Positions 24,037 through 32,513 are shown, counted from the first letter of the stretch. The stretch: DNA of 60,536 bases from JBGQBN01 sp041494805 (GCA_041494805.1 JBGQBN010000022.1:1-60536); one strand, 5' to 3'. The notes: a model not told the origin generated them from the letters alone. Numbers and translations: made by a program.

Positions 24037-25125
24037 ATGCCCGCCACCGTCCGATCCTTCGCCAAGATCAACCTCGGCCTGGCCATCGGCCCCCTCCGGC
24101 CCGACGGTTTCCATGACCTCCGCACCGTGTACCAGACCATCGCCCTGCACGACATTATTCGCGTCCAGCTCACCCGCGGCACCGGCATCGAGATTCACTG
24201 CGCCGACCCGCGCGTCCCGAAAGATGAGTCCAATACCTGCTATCGCATCGTGGCGCGTGCCATGGCGGTGCTCAATGCGCATGGACGTGTGATCATAGAA
24301 ATCGAAAAGCGTCTCCCGATCCAGGGTGGACTCGGCGGAGCATCCGCGAACGCCGTAGCCACACTGTTGGCTCTTGAACGCGCCCTGAAGAAAGAACTGT
24401 CGGCGTCTGAAAAGTTAAAGATTGCGGCGGAAATCGGGTCGGACTTGCCTCTGTTTCTGGTGGGAGGGACGGTCTTGGGTGTGGGTCACGGCGAAGAGGT
24501 CTACCCGCTGCCAGACCTGCCGTCCACCCCCTGCGTGGTGGCTACGCCAGATATCGGAGTCTCGACTCCAAAGGCTTTTGCCGACTGGGACTTGATGATG
24601 TGTGGCGCGGGCGCCCTCGCCCGCGAAGCCGCCGAGCTGAGCTCGGCCGGGGCGGGTCAAAGACCCGCCCCCACACCAGCCCGGGAGGCACATAAATTGA
24701 CGCCCACCGCCCCCTCCGATAGAATGTTGGAGTTCGGTCGCGCGGTTTCTGCGTGGCTGGGTGGTCAACCCCAGCGCAAGTCCAAGGCTGGGAGGGCTTT
24801 ATCCGGTGTCCCTGTGAGTAAAGCCAGGGGCCGGGCCGAGACCCCGCTTCTCGACCTCGTCCGTACCGGGATCGAAAACGACTTCGAAAGAGTCGTCTTT
24901 CCTCAGTATCCCGAATTACGTGAGGTTAAGAGTGTGCTCCAGGCTGCCGGGGCGGGTTATGCCTCGCTCTCTGGCTCCGGGTCCGCCATCTACGGGCTGT
25001 TTGGGTCGCGGGCGGCAGCGGAAAAGGCGGCGGCCAGGCTGCGGAAGGACGGCATACCGGCAGTGGCTACGACCACGCTGACGCGCCGGCAGTACTGGAG
25101 ACAGTGGCTAGTGGCTGGTGGCTAG
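24037..25125 (+). CDS. ispE: 4-diphosphocytidyl-2-C-methyl-D-erythritol kinase with repeat-encoded insertion
   Basis: 362 residues from ATG 24037; typical IspE is about 280-310. GHMP-kinase motifs are intact: FAKINLGLAIG at the start, the ATP loop PIQGGLGGASANA near 90-102, and SLSGSGSAIYGLFGS near 308. Between VSTPKAFADW and IENDFERVVFPQYPEL the protein carries about 75 extra residues. Residues 189-213 of this are encoded by the palindromic composite at 24601-24675, and a second inverted repeat (GGCTTTA/TAAAGCC, 24795-24825) lies further on. The reading frame is open throughout and the pathway is essential, so the insertion is presumably tolerated as a surface loop. Followed by tRNA-Gln and prs. 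Confidence 0.9.
   Translation: MPATVRSFAKINLGLAIGPLRPDGFHDLRTVYQTIALHDIIRVQLTRGTGIEIHCADPRVPKDESNTCYRIVARAMAVLNAHGRVIIEIEKRLPIQGGLGGASANAVATLLALERALKKELSASEKLKIAAEIGSDLPLFLVGGTVLGVGHGEEVYPLPDLPSTPCVVATPDIGVSTPKAFADWDLMMCGAGALAREAAELSSAGAGQRPAPTPAREAHKLTPTAPSDRMLEFGRAVSAWLGGQPQRKSKAGRALSGVPVSKARGRAETPLLDLVRTGIENDFERVVFPQYPELREVKSVLQAAGAGYASLSGSGSAIYGLFGSRAAAEKAAARLRKDGIPAVATTTLTRRQYWRQWLVAGG
24601..24675. repeat. Composite palindrome inside ispE
   Basis: Three hairpins in series: CGCGGGCG/CGCCCGCG, GCCGAGC/GCTCGGC (24631-24647) and GGGGCGGGTC/GACCCGCCCC (24649-24671), bounded by TGTGG and CCACA. The last two hairpins are repeated in opposite orientation inside recG at 36975-37020, differing only in the loops. 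In the ispE frame it reads without stops. Confidence 0.85.
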
Positions 25126-25193
25126 TTTTCAGTTTCTTGCGGTGGATGGCAGGGTTAAACTGGAAACTGATCACTAGTCACTAACAACTTAAC

Positions 25194-25267
25194 TGGGCCG
25201 TCGACTAATGGTAGGTCAAGTGCCTTTGGAGCACTTTGTCTAGGTTCGAATCCTAGCGGCCCAGCCA
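25194..25267 (+). tRNA. tRNA-Gln (anticodon TTG)
   Basis: 74 bases including encoded CCA. The acceptor stem TGGGCCG pairs with CGGCCCA, the anticodon stem AGTGC/GCACT encloses CTTTGGA with anticodon TTG, and GGTTCGAAT is the T-loop. Placement between ispE and prs is a common bacterial arrangement. Confidence 0.95.
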
Positions 25268-25281
25268 GAAACCAGCTTTTA

Positions 25282-25346
25282 GCCATTAGCCTTTAGCTCT
25301 TAAGCTTGGACACAAGAGCTGTCGGCAACCGGTTCAAGCTAATGGC
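25282..25346. repeat. Inverted repeat of the tag-gct word type
   Basis: GCCATTAGC (25282-25290) and GCTAATGGC (25338-25346) flank TAGCTC-type words and sit just after tRNA-Gln. Similar word-rich inverted repeats built from GCTGATAGCTGAGAG or GGTCGTTGGTC lie at 41113-41202 and 28282-28421. Confidence 0.5.
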
Positions 25347-25374
25347 GAAGAGCTAGAAGCTAAGAGCTGAACTT

Positions 25375-26394
25375 ATGGCAACTCTTGCGACAGCGACGGA
25401 AAAGAAGATGAGCGCCGACGAGAAACCGGAGCGCAAGCCTCAGCGCGCCCGCGTGGACGACAAGTTCAAGATCTTCTGCGGCACGGCCAACGAGCCGCTC
25501 GCCGATGAGGTCTGCGCCTTCCTCGGCTTGACCCGCGGCCAGTCCGTGGTCACGCGCTTCAAGGATGGAGAATGCTACGTCCAGATCCAGGAGAACGTGC
25601 GCGGCTGTGATGTCTTCGTGATCCAGCCGACCTGCCGCCGGGTGGACGAGCATCTGATGGAACTGCTGCTGATGATTGACGCGCTCAAGCGCGCCTCAGC
25701 CCGTCGCATTACAGCGGTCATCCCGTATTTCGGCTACGCCCGCCAGGACCGCAAAGACAAGCCGCGAGTGCCCATTTCCTCGAAGCTGGTCGCCGACCTG
25801 CTGACCACGGCCGGCACCGACCGTGCCTTGGTCGTGGATCTGCACGCGCCGCAGTTGCAAGGCTTTTTCAATATACCGGTAGATCACTTGTTCGCCTCGC
25901 CCGTACTGGTGGACTATTTCAAGCGGCTGAACCTGCCCAACTTGACCGTGGTTTCTCCCGACGCCGGCGGCGTGGAACGGGCCCGCTTTTTCGCCAAGAA
26001 GATGGACTCGGCTCTGGCTATCGTGGATAAACGCCGGGTCGAGATGAACGTTGCCGAAATCATGCACGTGATCGGCGACGTCAACGGCCGCACTTGCTTA
26101 TTGATTGACGACCTGATTGACACCGCCGGCACGCTGGTCAAGACTGCCGGCGCGCTGCTGGAGAACGGCGCCACCGCGATTTACGCCTGCGCCTCGCACG
26201 CCGTGCTTTCGAATCCAGCGGTGGAGAACCTGCACAACTCTCACATCACCGAGGTAGTGGTGACCAACACCATCCCGCTGACGGAAGAAGCCAGGCGGGA
26301 GCCCAAGATCAAAGTACTTTCCATCGCTGGCTTGATCGGACGCGCAATCCAGTCGATCCATGAAGAAACGTCCGTGAGCAAACTGTTCTTATAG
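25375..26394 (+). CDS. prs: Ribose-phosphate pyrophosphokinase
   Basis: 339 residues, with about 28 residues before the conserved core (FKIFCGTANEPLADEVCAFL). Key sites: RFKDGECYVQIQENVRG, the catalytic loop VISPDAGG region (VVSPDAGGVERARFFAKK) and the PRPP loop LLIDDLIDTAGTLVKTA. It makes PRPP from ribose-5-phosphate and ATP for nucleotide, histidine and tryptophan synthesis. ATG 25375 is taken; ATG 25408 would shorten the extension by 11 residues and is equally possible. Ten bases separate it from the L25 gene. Confidence 0.95.
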   Translation: MATLATATEKKMSADEKPERKPQRARVDDKFKIFCGTANEPLADEVCAFLGLTRGQSVVTRFKDGECYVQIQENVRGCDVFVIQPTCRRVDEHLMELLLMIDALKRASARRITAVIPYFGYARQDRKDKPRVPISSKLVADLLTTAGTDRALVVDLHAPQLQGFFNIPVDHLFASPVLVDYFKRLNLPNLTVVSPDAGGVERARFFAKKMDSALAIVDKRRVEMNVAEIMHVIGDVNGRTCLLIDDLIDTAGTLVKTAGALLENGATAIYACASHAVLSNPAVENLHNSHITEVVVTNTIPLTEEARREPKIKVLSIAGLIGRAIQSIHEETSVSKLFL

Positions 26395-26403
26395 GAATCA
26401 ATT

Positions 26404-27147
26404 ATGGCAACTGCAACCGAAAGCAACGTTTTGGAAGCACAACCACGGACCTCCGGCAGCAAGAACGACGCCCGTCGTGTGCGGGTTGGGGGCAAAATTC
26501 CTGCCGTGCTTTATGGCGCCGGCAAGGACGCGATGTCGCTCAGCCTCGATCCGCGGCAGGTCACGCGCATCCTGCAATCGGAGACCGGTCACAACACAAT
26601 TTTTGATCTTTCCCTCGATGGGGGCGAGCGCACCAAGGCCATGATCGTGGACTGGCAGTACGAGCCGGTGAAGGGTGCGCTGCTGCACATCGACCTCAAG
26701 CGCATCGCCATGGACCGCAAGCTGAAGGTCAACGTCCCGATTATGCTGAAGGGCGAAGCTGAGGGCGTGAAACAGCAGGGCGGCATTCTTGAGCAGATCA
26801 CACGCGAGGTGGAAGTCGAGTGTTTGCCAGGCGACATCCCCAGCCACATCGAGGCCGACGTCACCCACCTGGTGTTCGGCAAGGTGCTGCGTGTGTCGGA
26901 CCTGCCGCACGGCGAGAAACTCAAGTTCCTCACCGATGCGAACCAGCCCGTGGCTCACGTCATCACTGTGAAAGAGGAAGTGGCGCCCACTCCGGAAGCG
27001 GTCGCTGCCGAAGTTGGTGCCGTACCGGCCGAGCCCGAGGTCATCAAGAAGGGCAAGCAGGAAATGGAAGGCGAGGAGGGCGTGGAGCCCGCTGCCGCCG
27101 AGAAACCCGCGAAGCCCGAGAAGGCCGAGAAGAAGGAGAAGAAGTGA
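26404..27147 (+). CDS. rplY: 50S ribosomal protein L25 (long Ctc form)
   Basis: 247 residues. The N-terminal 5S-rRNA-binding L25 domain runs to about residue 95 (RRVRVGGKIPAVLYGAGKD, ETGHNTIFDLSL). The Ctc-type beta domain follows (VNVPIMLKGEAEGVKQQGGILE, EVECLPGDIPSHIEADVT). A highly charged lysine/glutamate/alanine tail covers the last 45 residues. The order prs-ctc-pth is conserved in many phyla. Confidence 0.95.
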   Translation: MATATESNVLEAQPRTSGSKNDARRVRVGGKIPAVLYGAGKDAMSLSLDPRQVTRILQSETGHNTIFDLSLDGGERTKAMIVDWQYEPVKGALLHIDLKRIAMDRKLKVNVPIMLKGEAEGVKQQGGILEQITREVEVECLPGDIPSHIEADVTHLVFGKVLRVSDLPHGEKLKFLTDANQPVAHVITVKEEVAPTPEAVAAEVGAVPAEPEVIKKGKQEMEGEEGVEPAAAEKPAKPEKAEKKEKK

Positions 27148-27209
27148 CGGCGCTTGGCGGGCGTCTGAGCCCGCCGCCGTCATCCTGAGCAAAGCCAAGG
27201 ATCTATGGC

Positions 27210-27794
27210 GTGAAACTGATCGTCGGGCTGGGCAACCCGGGTATCGAATACCAGTTCACGCCCCACAACCTGGGTTTCCTCACCATTGACCGCATCGCAG
27301 AAGAGTGCGGTGTTGAAGTGAGAAACCGGCAGTGCCGTGCGCTTACCGCCCGGGTGGTGATTGGTCCGGAACCAGTGCTCCTGGCCAAGCCCGAGACCTA
27401 CATGAATTTGAGCGGGCTTTCGGCGCGTGAGCTGGTAGCGAAGCACGAGGTCAAGCCGGAAACAGACCTGATCGTCATTTACGACGAACTGGATCTGCCG
27501 ATGGGGACCATCCGCATCCGCCAGCGCGGCAGTTCGGCGGGGCACAACGGAATGGAGTCGGTGATCGGAGCTCTGGGCACGCAGGAGTTCGTGCGGGTTC
27601 GGTTAGGGGTCGCGCCCGGTCGGAAGATCAAGGATAGCGTGAGTTACCTGCTGAAGCCGTTTCGCAAGGCGCAGCTTAAGCACTTAGACGAGATGCTCGA
27701 TAACGCGGCCGAGGCAGTGAAGATGATTCTGACGGAAGGTCCGGCCAAAGCTATGAACCGTTTTAACCGGAAGGCTGAGCTGGAAGAAGGTTAG
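27210..27794 (+). CDS. pth: Peptidyl-tRNA hydrolase
   Basis: 194 residues from GTG 27210. The active-site His19 is in FTPHNLGF (usually N-T-R-HN), and the other conserved sites are present: KPETYMNLSG, IYDELDLPMGTIRIRQRG, SSAGHNGMESV. It recycles peptidyl-tRNA released from stalled ribosomes. An ATG just upstream is closed at once by TGA, which decides for the GTG start. It overlaps a repeat by one base at its end. Confidence 0.95.
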   Translation: MKLIVGLGNPGIEYQFTPHNLGFLTIDRIAEECGVEVRNRQCRALTARVVIGPEPVLLAKPETYMNLSGLSARELVAKHEVKPETDLIVIYDELDLPMGTIRIRQRGSSAGHNGMESVIGALGTQEFVRVRLGVAPGRKIKDSVSYLLKPFRKAQLKHLDEMLDNAAEAVKMILTEGPAKAMNRFNRKAELEEG

Positions 27795-27862
27795 CCACGG
27801 ATTTACACGGATGAACACGGATCTGGGTCTTGTATTCGTGCTGATCCGTGAGAATCCGCAGC
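27794..27862. repeat. Gene-less GxxExxY-type repeat pair
   Basis: GCCACGGATTTACACGGATG and GATCCGTGAGAATCCGC are inverted versions of the arms at 20859 and 21311, about 20 bases apart, between pth and rpsF. It looks like a miniature form of that element. Confidence 0.65.
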
Positions 27863-27879
27863 GGGATGGAGAGTAAAGC

Positions 27880-28275
27880 ATGAATCGCACTTATGAACTG
27901 ATGTTCATCGTTCGCCCCGACATGGTGGAGGAAGACCAGGATAAGCTGATTTCCACGCTGGAATCCGCCGTGACCTCGTCGGGCGGAAACGTGAAGAGCG
28001 TGGAGAAAATGGGCAAGCGGCGCCTCGCGTACATGGTGCGCAGGTTCCACGACGGCATCTACATCCTGCTGACGGTCGAAGGCGGCGGTGGCCTGATTCA
28101 CGAACTGGAGCGCCGTCTGCGCGTCACCGAACCTGTGATCAAGTTCCTCACCGTACGTATCGACGAGGAGCAGAAGCGCCTGGACAAGATCAAGAAGATA
28201 AAGGAATCGCGCCGCAAAGCGCCTCCCGCGCCCCCAGCTGAGACTGGTGGCGAAGCGCCAGCGGTGACGGCGTAG
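27880..28275 (+). CDS. rpsF: 30S ribosomal protein S6
   Basis: 131 residues. NRTYELMFIVRPDMVEE at the start, GKRRLAYMVRRFHDGIYILL in the middle and a variable charged tail (RRKAPPAPPAETGGEAP) are typical of S6. It binds S18 on the 30S platform. rpsR follows 160 bases later; no ssb gene lies between, unlike in enterobacteria. Confidence 0.95.
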   Translation: MNRTYELMFIVRPDMVEEDQDKLISTLESAVTSSGGNVKSVEKMGKRRLAYMVRRFHDGIYILLTVEGGGGLIHELERRLRVTEPVIKFLTVRIDEEQKRLDKIKKIKESRRKAPPAPPAETGGEAPAVTA

Positions 28276-28281
28276 AAGACA

Positions 28282-28421
28282 GTCGTTGGTCGTTGGTCAT
28301 TGGTCGTTGGTCGTTCGCCAGTGACTGCTGCTCAGCAGAAGCGTGCGAGACCAACGACTAACGACCAAAGACCAACGACTAACGACCAAAGACCAACGAC
28401 TAACGACCAAAGACCAACGAC
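28282..28421. repeat. 21-bp tandem repeat forming a large hairpin between rpsF and rpsR
   Basis: GTCGTTGGTC words (28282-28315) are the complement of a 21-bp unit beginning GACCAACGACTAACGACC. That unit occurs three times in exact tandem (28349-28411) and then partially. Left and right arms can form a long stem in the rpsR leader. Related words occur at 51525. It has no spacer structure, so it is not a CRISPR array. Confidence 0.75.
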
Positions 28422-28437
28422 TTATTTAAGGAGCATC

Positions 28438-28782
28438 ATGGCTGACGAAACCAGACCAGCAGCACCCACCTCGGAACGTTCCTCAGGTGGAGATCGTCCC
28501 GACCGCGGCGAGCGGCGTCCGCCTCGTCCGGGTGGGCCGGGCGGGCGTGAAGGCGGCCGCAAATTTTTCCGGCGCAAGAAGGTTTGCAAGTTCTGTGTGG
28601 AGAAGATTGAAGCCGTCAACTACAAGGATGTCCGGCTTCTGGCGCAGTTCGTGGCGGAAAGCGGCAAGATCGTTCCGCGCCGTCTCACGGGCGTGTGCAC
28701 GCCCCACCAGCGGCGGTTGTCGGCGGCGATCAAGCAGGCACGAAACATCGCTCTGCTGCCCTTCTCCGGACGCGCATCCTAA
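28438..28782 (+). CDS. rpsR: 30S ribosomal protein S18
   Basis: 114 residues from ATG 28438 with AAGGAG upstream. The conserved core is RRKKVCKFCVEKIEAVNYKD, then IVPRRLTGVCTPHQRRLSAA and ARNIALLPFS. CxxC (KVCKFC) and a later Cys-x-x-His (VCTPH) suggest a zinc-binding S18. The 35-residue N-terminal extension is rich in R, G, P and D. It pairs with S6. Confidence 0.95.
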   Translation: MADETRPAAPTSERSSGGDRPDRGERRPPRPGGPGGREGGRKFFRRKKVCKFCVEKIEAVNYKDVRLLAQFVAESGKIVPRRLTGVCTPHQRRLSAAIKQARNIALLPFSGRAS

Positions 28783-28786
28783 AAGC

Positions 28787-28863
28787 GCCACGGATGAGTA
28801 CGGATTCACACGGATATTTCTTGCTCTAATTGGATCCGTGAAGATCCGCGCAAATCCGTGGCC
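28787..28863. repeat. Gene-less GxxExxY-type repeat pair
   Basis: GCCACGGATGAGTACGGATT and GGATCCGTGAAGATCCGCGC, ending AAATCCGTGGCC: both arms of the GxxExxY element without a gene. It sits between rpsR and rplI, a highly conserved gene pair. Confidence 0.7.
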
Positions 28864-28889
28864 AAGATCTTAGAAAACGGGAGTCATCG

Positions 28890-29342
28890 ATGGAAGTCAT
28901 ACTGAAGGAAGACGTACCCAAGCTGGGCTCGCGCGGCGATGTGGTGAAAGTCGCCGAGGGCTACGGCCGCAACTTTCTGCTGCCCCGCAAACTGGCCATC
29001 GAGGCCTCCGCGGGCAACAAAGCCGTCATCGAGCAGATGAAGGCCGCCTCAGTGCGCCGCTCCGCCAAGGAGAAAGCCGGCGCAGAGGCACTAGCCAAGC
29101 AGTTCGAAGGCGTCTCGGTTTCATTCCAGCGCCGCTCCGGCGAACATGATCAGCTCTTCGGCTCGGTCACGTCCGGTGACATCGCGGATGCGTTGGCGAA
29201 AAAGGGTTTCGACGTGGACCGGCGGAAGATCCAGATCCATGAACCGCTTAAAACCGTGGGCGAGTTCGCGGTGCCGATCAAACTGCACCGCGATGTGACC
29301 ACGCATTTGAAGGTGGTCATCGAGAAGGAAGCCGCCGAGTAG
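28890..29342 (+). CDS. rplI: 50S ribosomal protein L9
   Basis: 150 residues, standard length. MEVILKEDVPKLGSRGDVVK and GYGRNFLLPRKLAIEA form the conserved N-terminal domain; a central helix follows; the C-terminal domain contains RRSGEHDQLFGSVTSGDIAD. It is the last gene of the rpsF-rpsR-rplI cluster. Confidence 0.95.
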   Translation: MEVILKEDVPKLGSRGDVVKVAEGYGRNFLLPRKLAIEASAGNKAVIEQMKAASVRRSAKEKAGAEALAKQFEGVSVSFQRRSGEHDQLFGSVTSGDIADALAKKGFDVDRRKIQIHEPLKTVGEFAVPIKLHRDVTTHLKVVIEKEAAE

Positions 29343-29710
29343 ATTCGTCTGGTGTAGGGCGGGCGCCCTCGCCCGCCTGGTCACCGAATGGGGAGCGGAG
29401 AAGTCTCCGAACGGCCCGGAATGTCCTTCTTACTTTGTCCAGGCTGACAGTGGGCAAGTCCTTCCCAGTGAATTACCTACGTTCAGCAAAAACCTTGCCA
29501 AACTCCTATAATTCCTGCTCACGGTTCCGCCCTTGGCACGTCTATGGCTATGCAACCGGGAAGAACGGCAAGGCACCCCGGTTTAGTCGAGGACAGCAGC
29601 GAATTATGCCGGCCGATGCGTGGGCAATACCCTTTGCGGTTGGCGAGTGTTCCCCTCCGGACGCGACTCGCGGCCTGGGGAAACGAAACAACGGAACCCA
29701 GGACCCCCAA
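29343..29710. other. Leader/promoter region of the sigma-factor operon
   Basis: About 370 bases. It contains the dispersed palindrome GGCGGGCG/CGCCCGCC (29358-29377) and a perfect TATAAT at 29507-29512. A clear -35 at normal spacing is lacking (TTCAGC at 29482 is 19 bases away). Open frames extend from here into the sigma gene but have no conserved content, so this stretch is read as untranslated leader. Confidence 0.5.
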
Positions 29711-30319
29711 ATGCGGGGCCACATGGCTGGGCAAGGTCTAGGCCGTATCGATGACACGTTGCTGGTCCGCGAAGCGCAGCGGGGCAATCGCGCCGCCTTC
29801 GAGGAGCTGGTGCGGCATTACGACCAGGCGGTTCTCCGGCTGGCCATGCACCTGACTGGGTCGGAGCACGAAGCCCAGGACATTTACCAGGAAGCGTTTT
29901 TGAAGGCGTACAAGAACGTGGGCAGTTTCCGCTTCGAGTGCTCCTTCTACACCTGGATCTACCGCATCGTGACCAATCTCTGTCTCGACCACCTGCGAAA
30001 AAGGCAGGTGCGCAAGGAAGACGCGCCGGTGGCGGTGGATGCGGCGGGCGAGCAGTACGACGTGCTCGATCAGGTCCCTGACGGCCGCGCCGGTGCCAAT
30101 CCGGAACGCGACCTGATGCGCCGGGAACTGGGCACTCGCATCAGTCACGCGCTGGAGAGACTGACGCCCCGCGAGCGCATGGTTTTTGAGCTGAAGCATT
30201 ATCACGGGCTCAAGCTACGAACCGTGGGCGAGATCTTGCATACGACGGAAGAAACGGCAAAAAATACCTTGTTTCGTGCCACCAAGAAATTGCGCGGCAC
30301 ACTGGCGGACATGCGATGA
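29711..30319 (+). CDS. ECF RNA polymerase sigma factor
   Basis: 202 residues from ATG 29711; ATG 29723 is also possible. Region 2 is clear (AAFEELVRHYDQAVLRLAMH, DIYQEAFLKAYKN, FYTWIYRIVTNLCLDHLRKR), as is region 4 (LTPRERMVFELKHYHGLKLR, TVGEILHTTEETAKNTLFRA). It redirects polymerase to a specific promoter set. The next gene encodes a zinc-finger membrane anti-sigma, then DUF4097 and PDZ proteins. This indicates an envelope-stress type circuit that probably controls its own operon. Confidence 0.9.
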   Translation: MRGHMAGQGLGRIDDTLLVREAQRGNRAAFEELVRHYDQAVLRLAMHLTGSEHEAQDIYQEAFLKAYKNVGSFRFECSFYTWIYRIVTNLCLDHLRKRQVRKEDAPVAVDAAGEQYDVLDQVPDGRAGANPERDLMRRELGTRISHALERLTPRERMVFELKHYHGLKLRTVGEILHTTEETAKNTLFRATKKLRGTLADMR

Positions 30320-30353
30320 GACATCCTTCAACCCCGATGAGGGGGGTGCAATT

Positions 30354-31289
30354 ATGAAATGTGAGTGGGTACAAGAAAACATTCTGCTGTACGTCTACAA
30401 CGAGCTGGCCGACGACGCCCGGTACGAGTTGGAGCAACATCTGGTGCGCTGTACCGATTGTGCCGCCGAGCTGAAAGCTACACGCAAGTTTCACGCGGAG
30501 ATCTCGCAGGTTCCGGTCGAGGAGCCGTCCCCCAACCTAGTGGCCGCGTCCCGCATGCGCCTGCAGGAGGCGCTGGAAACCACCGAGCAGGGCGGCTTCT
30601 GGCAGCGTCTGGTCTTCGATCCGGCGGCCTGGCTTCACCAGATGCGTTTTTCTCCAGCGCTGGCGTCTTTGATCTTTATCGTCGGCTTCGCTGGCGGCAT
30701 CGGAACGACCTACAAGGTTGTGAAGGGAGGCCCGAATGAGGCGCCTTCCGGGTCGATACCCACCCAGATGGCGGAATCTTCCGTCAGCGGCATCCGCTCC
30801 ATCTCCCAGGAGCCGGGCTCCAACCGGATCAGCATCCGGTACGATACGATTTCCACCGAAGAAACACAGGGTTCGCTGAACGATCAGCGCATCCAGCAGC
30901 TTCTCCTCTTTGCCGCGCGCAACAATTACAACTCCGGCGTGCGCATGGATTCCGTGGACCTTCTGACCCAGAAACCCAACGATACCAATGTCCGGGAAGC
31001 GCTGATTTATGCCTTGCGTTACGACTCGAATCCAGGCGTGCGCTTGAAAGCGTTGGACGGCCTGGGTGCGTATGTGAAAGATGATGTCCGCGTGCGAGAC
31101 GCGGTGTTGGAGGGGCTGATGAATGACTCCAATCCGGGCGTCCGGACCGAAGCGTTGCACTTGCTGAAGCCGGTGCAGGCAGACAGCAGCGTACGGGTGG
31201 TCCTGCGGAGACTTTCAGAGAGCGATCAAAACCAATATATCCGGTCACAGGCCCGTACCATGCTGGCCCAACTTCCGGAGATTGATTGA
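30354..31289 (+). CDS. Membrane anti-sigma factor with zinc finger and HEAT repeats
   Basis: 311 residues from ATG 30354. The N-terminal anti-sigma zinc motif H-x3-C-x2-C is HLVRCTDC within the first 45 residues. A membrane helix follows near 105-125 (ALASLIFIVGFAGGIGTTYK). The C-terminal half, outside the membrane, has HEAT-like repeats (VREALIYALRYDSNPGVRLK, VRDAVLEGLMNDSNPGVRTE, VRVVLRRLSESDQNQYIRSQ). The cytoplasmic finger should hold the sigma at 29711; the HEAT repeats are a likely sensor or docking surface. Spacing to the sigma is 34 bases. Confidence 0.85.
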   Translation: MKCEWVQENILLYVYNELADDARYELEQHLVRCTDCAAELKATRKFHAEISQVPVEEPSPNLVAASRMRLQEALETTEQGGFWQRLVFDPAAWLHQMRFSPALASLIFIVGFAGGIGTTYKVVKGGPNEAPSGSIPTQMAESSVSGIRSISQEPGSNRISIRYDTISTEETQGSLNDQRIQQLLLFAARNNYNSGVRMDSVDLLTQKPNDTNVREALIYALRYDSNPGVRLKALDGLGAYVKDDVRVRDAVLEGLMNDSNPGVRTEALHLLKPVQADSSVRVVLRRLSESDQNQYIRSQARTMLAQLPEID

Positions 31290-31328
31290 GCACAGCTAAG
31301 CAGTGTGTGATGAGAAAACAGAAGGTGC

Positions 31329-32513
31329 ATGTTGAAGAAGTTCTGTAAATACGTAGCGGTGCTGGTATTGCTGTTGCCGCTGGCAACTGCACAACAGTCC
31401 CGCATTTATCGCGCAGGCGGAAACTGGGAGCAGGAGGTTACCGGGTCCATTGCCGCCGCCAAGAATCTGCACGTGAAGGTGGATGTCGGCTCGGTGAAGG
31501 TGCAAGGCGGTTCGCAGCAGGGCATCAGCTATGTTATCCGTAATCGTGCCTATACTTCCTCGGAAGACAAAGCCCGCCGCGAATTCGATGCTTACAAGAT
31601 CAGCGTTTTTGTCCGCGGAGACACGGCCTGGGTCGTTGCCGAGTGGCAAGGCAACAACCCGCGCAAGTTTTCTGGTGAATTCAACATCAACGTTCCCCGC
31701 GAAATGGATTCCGTGAAGGTGGAGACCGACGGAGGCAGCGTCACCACCACGGGTATCGCCGGCCGCGCCGACGCTGAAACCGGCGGCGGCAGTATCCACA
31801 TGGATGACATTGGTGGCTCCGTGAATGCCGAGACCGGCGGTGACAGTATTGAAGTCGGGTCGGTCGGCGGTGACCTGAACGTCCAGACCGGCGGTGGGCG
31901 GGTTTATATCAGTTCTGTCAAAGGGAAGATCAACGCATCCACCGGCGGTGGCGACATAGTTCTTGTTTCCGGCCAGCAGGGAGCGATTCTGGAAGCGGGC
32001 GGGGGCAACATCCAGGTCAAGCAATGCGGTGGAAAACTGAAGGTTTCCACCGGCGGAGGCAATATTGAGCTGGGTGACGTTGCCGGCTCGGTGGAAATCG
32101 AAACCGGGGGCGGAAGCATCCGGCTGGGATCGGCGAAGGGACTGGTGCGTGCGGAAACGGGCGCTGGCCGCATCGAACTCAACGATGTCCCGTCGGCCCG
32201 CGCAGAAACTGGAGCCGGAGGCATCCTGGCCAGGTTTGTTGCCAGTGACGGCCGCGACGATTCCATGCTGGAAACTTCCGTGGGCGACATCGTTGTCTAC
32301 TTGGCGCCTGGCATAAACATCACCGTCCGCGCTTCCATCGAGTTGGCCAATGGCCATAACATTCGCTCGGATTTCTCCGAGATCAGGATCACATCGGAAG
32401 GCGAGTGGGGCGCAAGAACCGTCACGGCGGAAGGTAATGTGAATGGCGGCGGTCCGGTGTTGAAAGTGCGTACTACGACGGGAAACATCTCATTCCTCCG
32501 CGCCAGCCGGTAA
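31329..32513 (+). CDS. Exported DUF4097 beta-solenoid protein
   Basis: 394 residues with a signal peptide (YVAVLVLLLPLATA). From about residue 130 it has at least eight repeats of 16-18 residues with the core ETGGGSI-x-hydrophobic (GGSVNAETGGDSIEVGSVGG, STGGGNIELGDVAGSVEIET), which fold as a beta-solenoid. DUF4097 proteins are often placed with sigma/anti-sigma or two-component genes, but their function is unknown. Third gene of the sigma operon, 40 bases after the anti-sigma. Confidence 0.85.
   Translation: MLKKFCKYVAVLVLLLPLATAQQSRIYRAGGNWEQEVTGSIAAAKNLHVKVDVGSVKVQGGSQQGISYVIRNRAYTSSEDKARREFDAYKISVFVRGDTAWVVAEWQGNNPRKFSGEFNINVPREMDSVKVETDGGSVTTTGIAGRADAETGGGSIHMDDIGGSVNAETGGDSIEVGSVGGDLNVQTGGGRVYISSVKGKINASTGGGDIVLVSGQQGAILEAGGGNIQVKQCGGKLKVSTGGGNIELGDVAGSVEIETGGGSIRLGSAKGLVRAETGAGRIELNDVPSARAETGAGGILARFVASDGRDDSMLETSVGDIVVYLAPGINITVRASIELANGHNIRSDFSEIRITSEGEWGARTVTAEGNVNGGGPVLKVRTTTGNISFLRASR

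Noticed and set aside
28349..28421. Possible CRISPR array
   Set aside because: The 21-bp units are directly adjacent with no spacers and pair with an inverted copy nearby; no cas genes are present.
29507..29512. Firm promoter call from TATAAT
   Set aside because: A perfect -10 but no -35 at 16-18 bases; left as a hint only. The same applies to TATAAT at 5502 and 9678.
31296..32357. 353-codon leftward frame opposite DUF4097
   Set aside because: The apparent repeats mirror the glycine-rich repeats of the real gene.
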